From contig JAGAKC010000467.1 of assembly GCA_017848155.1 (NCBI GenBank), forward strand, positions 1 through 14,499: a stretch of DNA of 14,499 nucleotides, given 5' to 3'. Of the stretch, positions 1 to 7,759 are shown piece by piece. How positions within the stretch are numbered: the first letter of the stretch is position 1; every line of letters starts with the position of its first letter. The stretch comes from Oscillospiraceae bacterium. GTDB taxonomy: Bacteria > Bacillota > Clostridia > Oscillospirales > Ruminococcaceae. The translations under genes were made by a program, and so were the position numbers. Below the pieces are notes generated by a model. The model was not told the DNA's origin. It saw only the letters and a list, made by a program, of their open reading frames with translations, and made no database searches.

Positions 1-252
1 CATTTCAAGCTGGTCGTAAACAGCTACGGCGGATTAAGAGTATCACGTGACGCTATCCGTTACGATGAAAATGAAGAACGTGGCGTTTTCGTCGTGCGCG
101 GAAGCAGCCTTGTGTTCAAGAAGATAAATGTTCTTTACTGGGGCGAGGATTATATAATCTGCTCTCAGGAAGAGGACGACAGCTACCTTAAGCTGTATGA
201 TGAGATAGTCATAGAGGGCAAGGATCTGCATGATGGAAGAGTTGTTGAGTAA
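1..252 (+). CDS. HlyD-family (membrane fusion / periplasmic adaptor-like) protein, 3'-terminal fragment
   Basis: The open frame enters from the left edge and ends in TAA at 250-252, so only the last 83 residues are visible. The visible part has the form R-V-S-R-D-A-I-R, then G-V-F-V-V-R-G, then F-K-K-I-N-V-L and a final L-Y-D-E-I-V-I-E-G-K-D-L. This resembles the C-terminal beta-barrel and membrane-proximal end of HlyD-type adaptor proteins, which hold a conserved serine/proline-arginine-x-A-I segment before a G-V-Y-V-V strand. Proteins of this kind lie directly upstream of yggS and sepF in several Clostridia (recalled knowledge). Its stop overlaps the yggS start by 23 bases, so the two are probably co-transcribed and translationally coupled. 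Substrate and partner cannot be read from this fragment. The family call is moderately sure; no catalytic residues exist to confirm it. Confidence 0.65.
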   Translation, partial: HFKLVVNSYGGLRVSRDAIRYDENEERGVFVVRGSSLVFKKINVLYWGEDYIICSQEEDDSYLKLYDEIVIEGKDLHDGRVVE

Positions 253-961
253 CACGCAGACCAGCTTTGAGGATATCAAAGAAAGCTACACGCAGGTCTG
301 CGACAACATAAAGAAAGTGCTTTCTGCGACAGGCAGGAGCGACAAGGTGCAGTTGATGGCGGTCACCAAAACGGTAGACCCCGAAAGGATCAACTATGCA
401 ATAGACCTTGGTATAGACCTGTTGGGTGAAAACCGTGTTCAGGAGTTTCTGGACAAGCGTGACAGCTACAAAAAAGCTGAAGTACATTTTATCGGCGGAC
501 TTCAGACCAACAAGGTAAAATACATAATCGATAAGGTGTCAATGATCCACTCCGTTGACAATGCAAGGCTGGCACAGGAGATAAGCCGCCGTGCAGGTCA
601 GCACGGACTGGTCATGGATATATTGGTGGAGGTCAATATTGGCGAAGAGCAGACAAAAGGGGGCATATCTCCCGAGAGCGTCAGAGGATTCTGCGCTGAG
701 GTGCTCGAACTGCCTAATATCAGGCTCAGGGGACTTATGACCATTCCGCCGCCCGGGTGTTCGGAAAAGATATTTGCAATGATGCAGGAGCTTTTTCAGA
801 ATATCAAGGCAGAGCCGCCGCAGAACAGCAACGAAAAAAACATGCTGTTCGATACGCTTTCCATGGGAATGTCGGGCGATTACGAAGTGGCTGTTAAGTA
901 TGGGGCCACAATTATCCGCATAGGCTCAGGCCTGTTCGGATACAGAAAATATAACAAATAA
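230..961 (+). CDS. yggS: YggS/YlmE/PROSC-family pyridoxal-phosphate-binding protein
   Basis: This 243-residue protein has the usual length of the YggS (PLPBP) family, a single-domain alanine-racemase-like TIM barrel that binds pyridoxal phosphate and helps keep PLP and amino-acid pools balanced. It has no proven enzymatic reaction. The PLP lysine is K47 in A-V-T-K-T. The family signatures H-F-I-G-G-L-Q-T-N-K, a G-L-M-T-I-P-P segment and the phosphate-binding C-terminal S-M-G-M-S-G-D-Y and R-I-G-S-G-L-F-G are all present. The start is one of two adjacent ATGs (230 or 233) inside the upstream coding region; a purine-rich GAGGGCAAGG lies just upstream. The gene precedes sepF, as ylmE does in Bacillus, so a link with cell division is positional only. 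Confidence 0.95.
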   Translation: MMEELLSNTQTSFEDIKESYTQVCDNIKKVLSATGRSDKVQLMAVTKTVDPERINYAIDLGIDLLGENRVQEFLDKRDSYKKAEVHFIGGLQTNKVKYIIDKVSMIHSVDNARLAQEISRRAGQHGLVMDILVEVNIGEEQTKGGISPESVRGFCAEVLELPNIRLRGLMTIPPPGCSEKIFAMMQELFQNIKAEPPQNSNEKNMLFDTLSMGMSGDYEVAVKYGATIIRIGSGLFGYRKYNK

Positions 962-1098
962 AAGCGAATGCGCTCACACGAGGGCATATCAGCATTTCGG
1001 GGAAAACAGTCAGGGGATAATATATTCTGGAGGCTTTTTGCGTCGAAGTGTGATATTGCTTTCGGTGATACATTCACGGAGAATTGGAGGAAAATATC

Positions 1099-1542
1099 AT
1101 GGCATTTTCAGATTTACTGGCAAGATTCCGTCAGACAGACGACGAGTACGCAGAGGACTACGATGAGTATGTAGATACTTCTTCTTCCGCTGTAACAGAG
1201 GAAGAGGCTGCTGCACCTGCGCCTAAGTTCAGTTCCACAAGGAATGAAAAGGTGCTCAATATGCACAGCAGTATTGGTGGCTCTACACTGGTAGTTCTCA
1301 AGCCCAAGGATTACAACGACATCATGAAGGACGCTGTTCGCTTCCTCAAGGAGAACGCTATCGTTATCCTTAACCTCGACAACGTTACCGCTGAGGCAAG
1401 AATGAGGATCGTTGACTTCATGACAGGTGTTATTGCTGTTATCGACGGCAAGATGGAGAGGATCGCAAGCTGTACATACACAGTTACCCCCAGAAATGTA
1501 AGCCTTCAGGGCGATCTGGTAGAGTACGAGCAGTTTGAATGA
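1099..1542 (+). CDS. sepF: Cell division protein SepF
   Basis: SepF anchors FtsZ filaments to the membrane and shapes the division septum in Firmicutes, Actinobacteria and Cyanobacteria. I chose the ATG at 1099 (147 residues) because GGAGG lies at 1086-1090 at good spacing; an upstream in-frame TTG at 1084 would overlap that site. The protein starts with the hydrophobic/basic M-A-F-S-D-L-L-A-R-F, matching the amphipathic membrane-binding helix of SepF. An acidic linker follows (about residues 13-45, rich in D, E and Y). The globular SepF domain from about residue 50 holds L-V-V-L-K-P-K-D-Y-N-D, I-V-I-L-N-L-D and M-T-G-V-I-A-V-I-D-G-K. The 137 bases before it contain no gene or convincing promoter. 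ylmH follows after a 3-base gap. Confidence 0.95.
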   Translation: MAFSDLLARFRQTDDEYAEDYDEYVDTSSSAVTEEEAAAPAPKFSSTRNEKVLNMHSSIGGSTLVVLKPKDYNDIMKDAVRFLKENAIVILNLDNVTAEARMRIVDFMTGVIAVIDGKMERIASCTYTVTPRNVSLQGDLVEYEQFE

Positions 1543-1545
1543 TCT

Positions 1546-2301
1546 GTGTCTTTTCAATTGCTTAACGAAGAGGAGAGGTACCTGTCCGCACACATTGCGG
1601 ATCTGCAGCGACTGAGCGTAAGGTCGGGCGTGCCGAGGTTTTCGGCGTTCCTTAACGAGCGTGAGGCGGTAGTTGCCGATAATTCGGTCAAGGGTGCCCC
1701 CCGCTTTTTCGGGGGATACGAGGGCGCATCAAGGGTGATCTGTGGTTTTTTACAGGATACCTATGCTGAGGAGCTTTCGCCCTCCGATATATTTCCGATA
1801 TCTCCGGTCACTTTCACCTTCAGAAAGACTGATGTGCTGTCGCACAGGGATATTCTCGGCGCACTGCTTTCGCTTCAGATAAAGCGGGAGATGGTGGGCG
1901 ATATCCTGACAGATGAGGGCTATGCTGTGGTGTTTGTCCACAACGCTGCGGCTGAGCTGGTGCGAGGCATCAGCAAGATCGGAAGGGTCGGAGTCTGCCC
2001 CGAGGACGGGATAACAAGACTGCTTCCCGTACAGCAGACAAAACGTATTGAAACCACTGTTTCTTCTCTGCGGCTTGACTGTATCGTCAGTGCTGCGGTG
2101 AATATATCAAGAGAGAGATCCGCATCGCTCATTAAATCGGGCATGGTAAATGCGGACTTTTCTCCATGCTTAAATGTCAGTTCTGAGGTGAGGGAGAATA
2201 CCGTCATATCAGTTCGTGGCAGCGGCAGGTATCGCCTGTCGGAGATAAGCGGAGAGACCCGGAAGGGCAGGATCCGTGTGGTAATAGAAAAGTATATCTG
2301 A
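1546..2301 (+). CDS. ylmH: YlmH-family S4-domain RNA-binding protein
   Basis: The 251-residue protein fits the length of YlmH, an S4-domain protein in the division cluster of Gram-positive bacteria that binds ribosome-associated RNA and has been linked to rescue of stalled ribosomes. The N-terminal part has the family pattern: a conserved R-F-S-A-F-L-N-E-R-E and an F-F-G-G-Y-E-G-A-S-R loop. The C-terminal S4 domain (about 174-235) begins L-R-L-D-C-I-V and has the typical S-R-E-R-S-A-S-L-I-K-S-G-M-V helix-turn. The start is the GTG at 1546, three bases after the sepF stop, with no clear ribosome binding site. Expression therefore probably relies on translational coupling to sepF. The TTG at 1558 is a possible alternative start. 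YlmG, normally encoded between sepF and ylmH, is missing. Confidence 0.9.
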   Translation: MSFQLLNEEERYLSAHIADLQRLSVRSGVPRFSAFLNEREAVVADNSVKGAPRFFGGYEGASRVICGFLQDTYAEELSPSDIFPISPVTFTFRKTDVLSHRDILGALLSLQIKREMVGDILTDEGYAVVFVHNAAAELVRGISKIGRVGVCPEDGITRLLPVQQTKRIETTVSSLRLDCIVSAAVNISRERSASLIKSGMVNADFSPCLNVSSEVRENTVISVRGSGRYRLSEISGETRKGRIRVVIEKYI

Positions 2302-2397
2302 CGCCATCGTCGTCGGATACGGTCGGTTCCCCTGCGGACAGACCGCCCCATGTACACGCTGCTTTAGGCGGCTTTAAAAAGGAAGGAAGAAAGACCC

Positions 2398-3324
2398 ATG
2401 AACGCAAAGGATATATTGGCAAGGCGGTTTGAGAAGGCAACGTTCAACGGCTACAAGACAGAGGATGTTGACGAGTTCCTGAGAGAACTTTCCAGCGAAT
2501 TTGCTCAGCTCCAAAAGGAAAAGAACGAGCTTGAACGCAAGCTGGAGGTGCTTGCCGATAAAATACGCGAGTACCGCGATGACGAGGACGCTCTGAAAGA
2601 TGCGCTGCTTATGGCGCAGAAGCAGGGTAACCAGATAATCAGCGAGTCCAAGAATCAGGCTGAAAAGCTGAAAAAGGAGACCGACGAGGCTGTTGCAAAG
2701 CAGCTGGCCGAGGCAAAGGCAAAGTCCGAAAAGATGATAAAGGATGCCGATGATTATGCAAAGCGCATGACAAAGGAGTCCAATGAGCGTGCAGATAAGC
2801 TTGTCAAGGATGCACGTGTAAAGGCAGAGGAGATCAATAATCTCATGCAGCGTCAGATCGAGGTGCAGCAGACTGTACTTCAGAAAACACGCAAGGAAGC
2901 GGACGAATACCGCAACAGAATCATTTCCGCATATAAGGCTCAGATCGAGCTTGTAAATAAACTTCCCGAGACCTGTGAGAACGAGTTCGTAAGAAACGCC
3001 GCACAGGAAGTGGAAAAGCGTGAGGCAGAGCGTGCAAAGAGCGCTGCCGCAGCAAAGCAGCAGGCACAGAAGCAGAAGGCTGTAGAGCAGTCAAAGGCTG
3101 CTGCGCCAAAGCCTGCTCCCGTTAAAGAAGATGCAAAGCAGGAGGAAAAGCCTGCAGCACCCGTGAATGAGGATGCAAAGTCTGCAGAGGACGAGCCTTT
3201 CAAGAGCGTTCCTGTAGATGATGACAAGGCAAAAACAGGCGAGTTTGAGATGCCGCCCTTCTTCAGCGCTAATTCCGAAAAGAAGAAGCGCCACGGTGAC
3301 CTTCAGTTTGGTAAGAACAAATAA
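2398..3324 (+). CDS. divIVA: DivIVA-domain cell pole / septum protein
   Basis: DivIVA is a coiled-coil scaffold that senses curved membrane at poles and septa and recruits division or envelope proteins. The N-terminal domain is clear: A-R-R-F-E-K-A-T-F-N-G-Y-K-T-E-D-V-D-E-F-L holds the family's membrane-binding loop and the conserved F-x-G-Y-x-x-x-x-V-x-x-F-L core. Residues from about 30 to 215 are almost unbroken heptad-like coiled coil rich in E, K and A. After about 215 comes a low-complexity Ala/Lys/Pro/Glu linker, and the protein ends in a basic segment plus G-D-L-Q-F-G-K. The 308-residue length exceeds the 164 of Bacillus DivIVA because of the long coil and linker. ATG 2398 follows GGAAGGA at 2381-2387. 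The 96 bases before it hold only weak inverted repeats. Confidence 0.93.
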   Translation: MNAKDILARRFEKATFNGYKTEDVDEFLRELSSEFAQLQKEKNELERKLEVLADKIREYRDDEDALKDALLMAQKQGNQIISESKNQAEKLKKETDEAVAKQLAEAKAKSEKMIKDADDYAKRMTKESNERADKLVKDARVKAEEINNLMQRQIEVQQTVLQKTRKEADEYRNRIISAYKAQIELVNKLPETCENEFVRNAAQEVEKREAERAKSAAAAKQQAQKQKAVEQSKAAAPKPAPVKEDAKQEEKPAAPVNEDAKSAEDEPFKSVPVDDDKAKTGEFEMPPFFSANSEKKKRHGDLQFGKNK

Positions 3325-3350
3325 ATATATAAATGTAAGGAGATAGCACC

Positions 3351-6170
3351 ATGTCAGAGGATTTTAACAGCACACTTAATCTTCCACAGACCGAATTCCC
3401 CATGCGAGGTAATCTTCCCAAAAGAGAGCCTGAGATGCTCGAAAAGTGGGAGAAGGATCGCATATACTATGCGCTTTCCGAAAAGAATAAGGGCAAGCCG
3501 TCCTATACTCTTCACGACGGACCTCCCTATGCAAACGGAAATATCCATATCGGTACGGCTCTGAATAAGATCCTTAAGGATATCATTGTTAAATATAAGA
3601 GCATGATGGGCTTCAATGCAAACTATGTTCCCGGTTGGGACTGCCATGGTCTGCCCATCGAGCTTAAGGCTATAAAGCAGATCGGCGCTGACAGCGGTAC
3701 TATCGACCCTGTTACTCTTCGTAAGAGCTGCCGTGAGTTCGCTCTTTCCTGTCTGGACGATCAGAAGGCACAGTTCAAGCGTCTTGGCGTATGGGGCGAT
3801 TTCGACGATCCTTATCTCACCATCAAGCCTGAGTTTGAGGCAAAGCAGGTAGAAGTGTTCGGTGAGATGGTTAAGAAGGGCTACATCTACAAGGGTCTTA
3901 AGCCTGTGTACTGGTGTGCAGACTGCAACACTGCGCTTGCAGAGGCTGAGATCGAGTATCAGGATGATCCCTGCTTCTCTATCTATGTAAAGTTCCCCCT
4001 TACAGACAGCAAGGGCAAGTTCGATGATCTCGGTATAGATCTTTCCAAGGCTTATGTTGTTATCTGGACGACCACAACATGGACGCTTCCCGGTAACCTT
4101 GCAATCTGCCTTGGTCCCAACTACGAGTACACTTTCGTTAAGGTCGAGGACGAAAACAGCAAGTCCTTCGGAGAATATCTTCTGATGGCTGCTGAGCTGG
4201 TTCCCGCTGTTATGGAAGCTACAGGTATCACAAAGTACTCCACTGTAGGCTGCTTCACAGGCGCGGAGCTTGAGCTCATCGAAACAGATCATCCCTTTAT
4301 GGGCAGAAGATCTCCCGTTATCGTTGGCGACCACGTTACACTTGAGAGTGGTACAGGATGCGTTCACACAGCCCCCGGCTTCGGTGTGGAGGACTTTGAG
4401 GTCTGCATGAAGTACAAGGGAATGTTCGAGATCGTGGTTCCCGTAAACGAAAAGGGTATCCTTACAGAAGAAGCAGGTCCCTTTGCAGGTCTTAAGACAG
4501 GCGATGCAAACAAGGTGATCGCACAGCGTCTTGAGGATGACAATACTCTTCTTGCAATGCAGAAGATCGTTCACCCCTATCCCCACTGCTGGAGATGCCA
4601 TGAGCCTATCATCTACCGTGCTACAGATCAGTGGTTCTGCAGCGTTGACATGTTCAAGGATGAGGCTGTAAAGGCTATCGAAGGCGTTAAGTGGATCCCC
4701 GACTGGGGCGAGGAGCGCATCAAGAACATGGTCAACATGCGTTCCGACTGGTGCATCTCCCGTCAGAGAAGATGGGGCGTACCGATCCCTATGCTCTACT
4801 GTGAGGACTGCGGTGCTACCATCGTAAACGATAAGACAATAAAGGCTACTTCTGACCTGTTCAGAGCTGAAAGCTCCGATGCATGGTACAGCAAGGATGC
4901 TTCCGAGTTCATCCCTGCCGACGTAAAGTGTGAGTGCTGCTGCGGTAAGTTCCGCAAGGAGATGGATATTTTCGACGTATGGTTCGATTCCGGTGTAACT
5001 CATGCTGCTGTTCTGCAGGAGCGTCCCGAGCTGTCCTGGCCCGCTGACCTCTATCTTGAGGGCTGCGATCAGTACAGAGGCTGGTTCCAGTCGTCGCTTC
5101 TGACCTCCGTTGCAACAACAGGTCAGGCTCCCTACAAGGCTGTATGTACTCACGGCTGGGTAGTTGACGGCAAGGGCGAGCAGATGCACAAGTCCAAGGG
5201 CAACGTTATCCTCCCCGAGGAGGTCATCAAGCAGTATGGTGCAGATGTGCTCCGTCTGTGGGTTGCTTCCCTTGACTTCCACAACGACATGAGAGTGTCC
5301 CAGGATATGCTGAAGCAGCTGTCCGAGGCATACAGAAAGATCAGAAACACAGCAAGATTCATTCTCGGTAATCTGGGCAACGGCGATGGCTTTGACCCCG
5401 ATACAGAGATGGTTGCTCTTGATAAGATCAGCGATATCGACAAGTGGGCACTGTCCCGTCTTGACGCTGTTATTGAGAAGGTTAAGGCTTCCTATGAGAG
5501 CTTTGACTTCTATCTGGCATACCACGCTATCCACAGCTTCTGTGTAGTTGATATGTCCAACTTCTATCTTGATATCGTTAAGGATACACTGTACTGCTCT
5601 GCTGAGAAATCTCCCGAGAGAAAAGCAGTTCAGACCACAATGTATATCATTCTTGATTCGCTTGTAAAGCTCATCGCTCCTATCCTTACATTCACAGCAG
5701 ATGAGATCTGGCAGTTCATGCCTCACAAGTCCACAGATGATCTGCGGGGTGTTCCGTTCAACACTATGGCTGAAAAGACAGGTGTTGCCGTTGACGCTGC
5801 GTTCGAGGCAAAGTGGAGCAGGATCCATGCTGTACGTGACGATGTGCTGAAGGCTCTTGAGGAAAAGAGAACAGCAGGTGTTATCGGTAAGGCGCTTGAC
5901 GCAGGTGTCAAGCTGTACGCTGATGACAAGACTGTTGCAGAGTTCTCTGCATACGGCGAGCTTGCTGCTGTGTTCGGTGTATCTTATGTAAGCATCGAAA
6001 ACGGCGAGGGTGAGTTCAAGGGCGCAGTTGAGGGCGTTTCCGTGACAGTTGAGAAGGCTGAGGGCGAGATGTGCGAGCGCTGCTGGTCACATGCTTCCAC
6101 AGTTGGTTCTGTTGCAGAGTTCCCGCATATGTGTGCACGCTGTGCAGCTGTAATGCTTGACCTTAAGTAA
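3351..6170 (+). CDS. ileS: Isoleucyl-tRNA synthetase (bacterial type, C-terminal zinc finger)
   Basis: This cytosolic class I synthetase of 939 residues charges tRNA-Ile. The catalytic H-I-G-T (HIGH) is at 66-69, preceded by D-G-P-P-Y-A-N-G, and G-W-D-C-H-G-L-P-I-E follows. The CP1 editing domain contains T-T-T-T-W-T-L-P-G-N and a G-T-G-C-V-H-T-A-P-G segment. A zinc-binding insertion has C-x2-C pairs around residues 484-530. The second signature reads Q-M-H-K-S-K-G-N (611-618) in place of K-M-S-K-S. The C-terminal zinc finger has C908/C911 and C928/C931, as in type I bacterial IleRS, the mupirocin-sensitive class in general. The ATG at 3351 is preceded by AAGGAGA (3337-3343), 27 bases after divIVA. 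No T-box leader lies before the gene, so it is probably transcribed from upstream. A terminator follows. Confidence 0.98.
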   Translation: MSEDFNSTLNLPQTEFPMRGNLPKREPEMLEKWEKDRIYYALSEKNKGKPSYTLHDGPPYANGNIHIGTALNKILKDIIVKYKSMMGFNANYVPGWDCHGLPIELKAIKQIGADSGTIDPVTLRKSCREFALSCLDDQKAQFKRLGVWGDFDDPYLTIKPEFEAKQVEVFGEMVKKGYIYKGLKPVYWCADCNTALAEAEIEYQDDPCFSIYVKFPLTDSKGKFDDLGIDLSKAYVVIWTTTTWTLPGNLAICLGPNYEYTFVKVEDENSKSFGEYLLMAAELVPAVMEATGITKYSTVGCFTGAELELIETDHPFMGRRSPVIVGDHVTLESGTGCVHTAPGFGVEDFEVCMKYKGMFEIVVPVNEKGILTEEAGPFAGLKTGDANKVIAQRLEDDNTLLAMQKIVHPYPHCWRCHEPIIYRATDQWFCSVDMFKDEAVKAIEGVKWIPDWGEERIKNMVNMRSDWCISRQRRWGVPIPMLYCEDCGATIVNDKTIKATSDLFRAESSDAWYSKDASEFIPADVKCECCCGKFRKEMDIFDVWFDSGVTHAAVLQERPELSWPADLYLEGCDQYRGWFQSSLLTSVATTGQAPYKAVCTHGWVVDGKGEQMHKSKGNVILPEEVIKQYGADVLRLWVASLDFHNDMRVSQDMLKQLSEAYRKIRNTARFILGNLGNGDGFDPDTEMVALDKISDIDKWALSRLDAVIEKVKASYESFDFYLAYHAIHSFCVVDMSNFYLDIVKDTLYCSAEKSPERKAVQTTMYIILDSLVKLIAPILTFTADEIWQFMPHKSTDDLRGVPFNTMAEKTGVAVDAAFEAKWSRIHAVRDDVLKALEEKRTAGVIGKALDAGVKLYADDKTVAEFSAYGELAAVFGVSYVSIENGEGEFKGAVEGVSVTVEKAEGEMCERCWSHASTVGSVAEFPHMCARCAAVMLDLK

Positions 6171-6179
6171 TTACTATAA

Positions 6180-6218
6180 ACAGGGGGAGGGGTTTGTCCC
6201 CTTTCCCTGTGTTTTTTT
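6180..6218 (+). terminator. Intrinsic terminator between ileS and lspA
   Basis: Bases 6181-6192 pair with 6198-6209: CAGGG with CCCTG, GGA with TTT (two G-U wobbles and A-U) and GGGG with CCCC, around a TTTGT loop. An A-T pair (6180/6210) extends the stem to 13 pairs. Seven Ts follow at 6212-6218. It sits 9 bases after the ileS stop and its T-run ends only 13 bases before the lspA start, so lspA transcription needs read-through or a promoter inside ileS. Confidence 0.88.
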
Positions 6219-6231
6219 GAGAGGAAACATA

Positions 6232-6873
6232 TTGAAAGATACAATCAAGACTAATAGCCTTTCGGTCACTGTAAGGGTGCTGCTCGGTCTTTTGCTGGCT
6301 GCGGTGCTTGCAGGCGTTGATCAGCTAACAAAGTGGCTGGTGGTCTCAAATATGGAGCTGCACGAGTCTATCCATCTTATTATGATAGGCGATACGCAGG
6401 TGCTGAATTTTTCATACTATCTGAACGATGGCTCGGCATTCAGCATGTTTGAGGGGCAGACTACGATGCTGGTCGCAGTGACCTGCCTTATGATGGGCGG
6501 AATGGTAATAGCCATGCTGCTCAAAAAGGTGCAGAGGACATCTTACATCCTTGCTTTTTCGCTGGTGATAGGCGGCGGTGTCGGCAATCTTATCGACAGG
6601 CTGTTCAACGACGGAAATGTTATTGACTTTATTGATGTAAGGATCATCAACTTCGCAATATTCAATTTCGCTGATATTTGCGCAGTGTGCGGCGGTCTGC
6701 TGCTTTGTGCACTGGTCATTGCTGATGAGATAAGAGAGAAGCGGGAGGCTAAGAAGGCTAAAGAAGCCAAAGAAGCCAAAGAAGCGCCTGCTGCTGATGA
6801 TAATGATGAAGATGCGGCTTTGTCGGATGAGATGACGGTCGCTTTAGATGAACAGAACGATGGAAACGATTGA
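6232..6873 (+). CDS. lspA: Lipoprotein signal peptidase (signal peptidase II) with charged C-terminal tail
   Basis: LspA is an integral membrane aspartyl protease that cleaves the signal peptide of prolipoproteins after lipid modification. The start is a TTG at 6232 after GAGGAAA (6221-6227); no in-frame ATG lies nearby, and starting further upstream would translate the terminator. From this start the protein has 213 residues. Four hydrophobic segments are visible (about 14-38, 57-73, 79-97, 106-120 with 150-165). D-Q-L-T-K is at 30-34, N65-x-G-x-x-F at 65-70, the catalytic aspartates are in G-N-L-I-D-R (D122) and F-N-F-A-D (D148). Family members are usually 150-170 residues. Here a 45-residue tail adds repeated Lys-Glu-Ala units, then a strongly acidic stretch, expected in the cytoplasm. 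The 3' end overlaps rluD. Confidence 0.95.
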   Translation: MKDTIKTNSLSVTVRVLLGLLLAAVLAGVDQLTKWLVVSNMELHESIHLIMIGDTQVLNFSYYLNDGSAFSMFEGQTTMLVAVTCLMMGGMVIAMLLKKVQRTSYILAFSLVIGGGVGNLIDRLFNDGNVIDFIDVRIINFAIFNFADICAVCGGLLLCALVIADEIREKREAKKAKEAKEAKEAPAADDNDEDAALSDEMTVALDEQNDGND

Positions 6874-7756
6874 GTTTGTTTCGGCAGGCGGAGTGCGGCT
6901 GGATAAGCTGATATCAGAGCAGACCGAGCTTTCAAGAAGCGCTGCGGCACGGCTTATCGAGCAGGGCAGCGTTATGGTGGACGGCAAGGCGGCAGGAAAG
7001 AAGGACATTCCTCCTGTAGGTGCGGTGGTCACTGTGTCGGTGCCCGAGCCACAGAGCGTTGATATCCTGCCTGAAAATATTCCGCTTGAAATAGTGTATG
7101 AGGATGATGACCTGCTGGTGGTGAACAAGCCTAAGGGCATGGTCGTACATCCTGCCGCAGGACACTACAGCGGTACTCTGGTGAATGCGCTTATGTATCA
7201 CTGCGGTGACAGGCTGTCGGGAATAAACGGGGAGATACGCCCCGGAATAGTTCACAGGATAGACCGTGATACAAGCGGACTTCTGATGGTGGCAAAGAAC
7301 GACTTTGCACATATCGGACTTTCGGAACAGATAAAGGAACACAGCTTCACCCGTGAATATGAGGTAGTGGTTTGCGGTGCGGTAAAAGAGGATGGCAGTG
7401 TTGATGCTCCCATAGGACGTCACAGGCTGGACAGAAAGAAGATGTGCGTTACTCTTGAAAACTCCCGTGAGGCGGTGACTCACTACTCTGTTATCAGGAG
7501 GTATGCAGGATATACACATCTTCGGGTAAGGCTTGAAACGGGTCGTACCCATCAGATTCGAGTGCACATGTCCTATAAGGGATGGCCTGTTGCAGGCGAT
7601 GAGGTGTACGGGAATGGTAAGCCAAAATGGCTGAACGGTCAGTGTCTGCACGCAAAAAAGCTCGGATTCGTTCACCCGAGAACCGGTGTATACATGGAGT
7701 TTGAAAGCGAGCTTCCCGATTATTTCACTAAATTTCTTAAAACGATAGAGGGCTGA
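6848..7756 (+). CDS. rluD: RluD/RluA-family 23S rRNA pseudouridine synthase
   Basis: The enzyme isomerises uridine to pseudouridine in large-subunit rRNA. It has 302 residues from ATG 6848, or 298 from ATG 6860; neither start has a clear ribosome binding site, and both lie inside the end of lspA, which suggests translational coupling. An N-terminal S4 domain (about 16-70; R-L-D-K-L-I-S and S-R-S-A-A-A-R-L-I-E-Q-G-S-V) is followed by the catalytic domain. The catalytic motif H-R-I-D-R-D-T-S-G-L-L starts at H136, with the aspartate at D139. V-V-N-K-P-K-G-M-V-V-H-P and the later R-L-E-T-G-R-T-H-Q-I-R-V-H are also present. These signs fit the RluA/RluC/RluD group. The exact uridines modified cannot be read from sequence, so the symbol is by best family match. 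rluD after lspA is a common order. Confidence 0.92.
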   Translation: MNRTMETIEFVSAGGVRLDKLISEQTELSRSAAARLIEQGSVMVDGKAAGKKDIPPVGAVVTVSVPEPQSVDILPENIPLEIVYEDDDLLVVNKPKGMVVHPAAGHYSGTLVNALMYHCGDRLSGINGEIRPGIVHRIDRDTSGLLMVAKNDFAHIGLSEQIKEHSFTREYEVVVCGAVKEDGSVDAPIGRHRLDRKKMCVTLENSREAVTHYSVIRRYAGYTHLRVRLETGRTHQIRVHMSYKGWPVAGDEVYGNGKPKWLNGQCLHAKKLGFVHPRTGVYMEFESELPDYFTKFLKTIEG

Positions 7757-7759
7757 TGA

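Noticed and set aside
995..1025. AT-rich GGATAATATATTC as a promoter for sepF
   Set aside because: No -35 hexamer resembling TTGACA lies 16-18 bases upstream, so it is not supportable.
968..1174. A 68-codon frame between yggS and sepF
   Set aside because: It overlaps the sepF start in another frame, has no ribosome binding site, and its composition resembles translated noncoding DNA.
2315..2375. Inverted repeats (CGGTC/GACCG and others) between ylmH and divIVA as a terminator or riboswitch
   Set aside because: Stems are short or mismatched, no T-run follows, and no known riboswitch core is visible.
3354..5828. An 824-codon open frame on the minus strand opposite ileS
   Set aside because: It is an antisense shadow produced by the strong codon bias of ileS. 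IleRS motifs are intact over its whole length on the + strand, and the minus frame shows no recognisable domain or ribosome binding site.
6157..6180. TTGACC and TATAAA at the ileS end as an lspA promoter
   Set aside because: The hexamers are only 12 bases apart, too short for sigma-A, and the start point would fall in the terminator stem.
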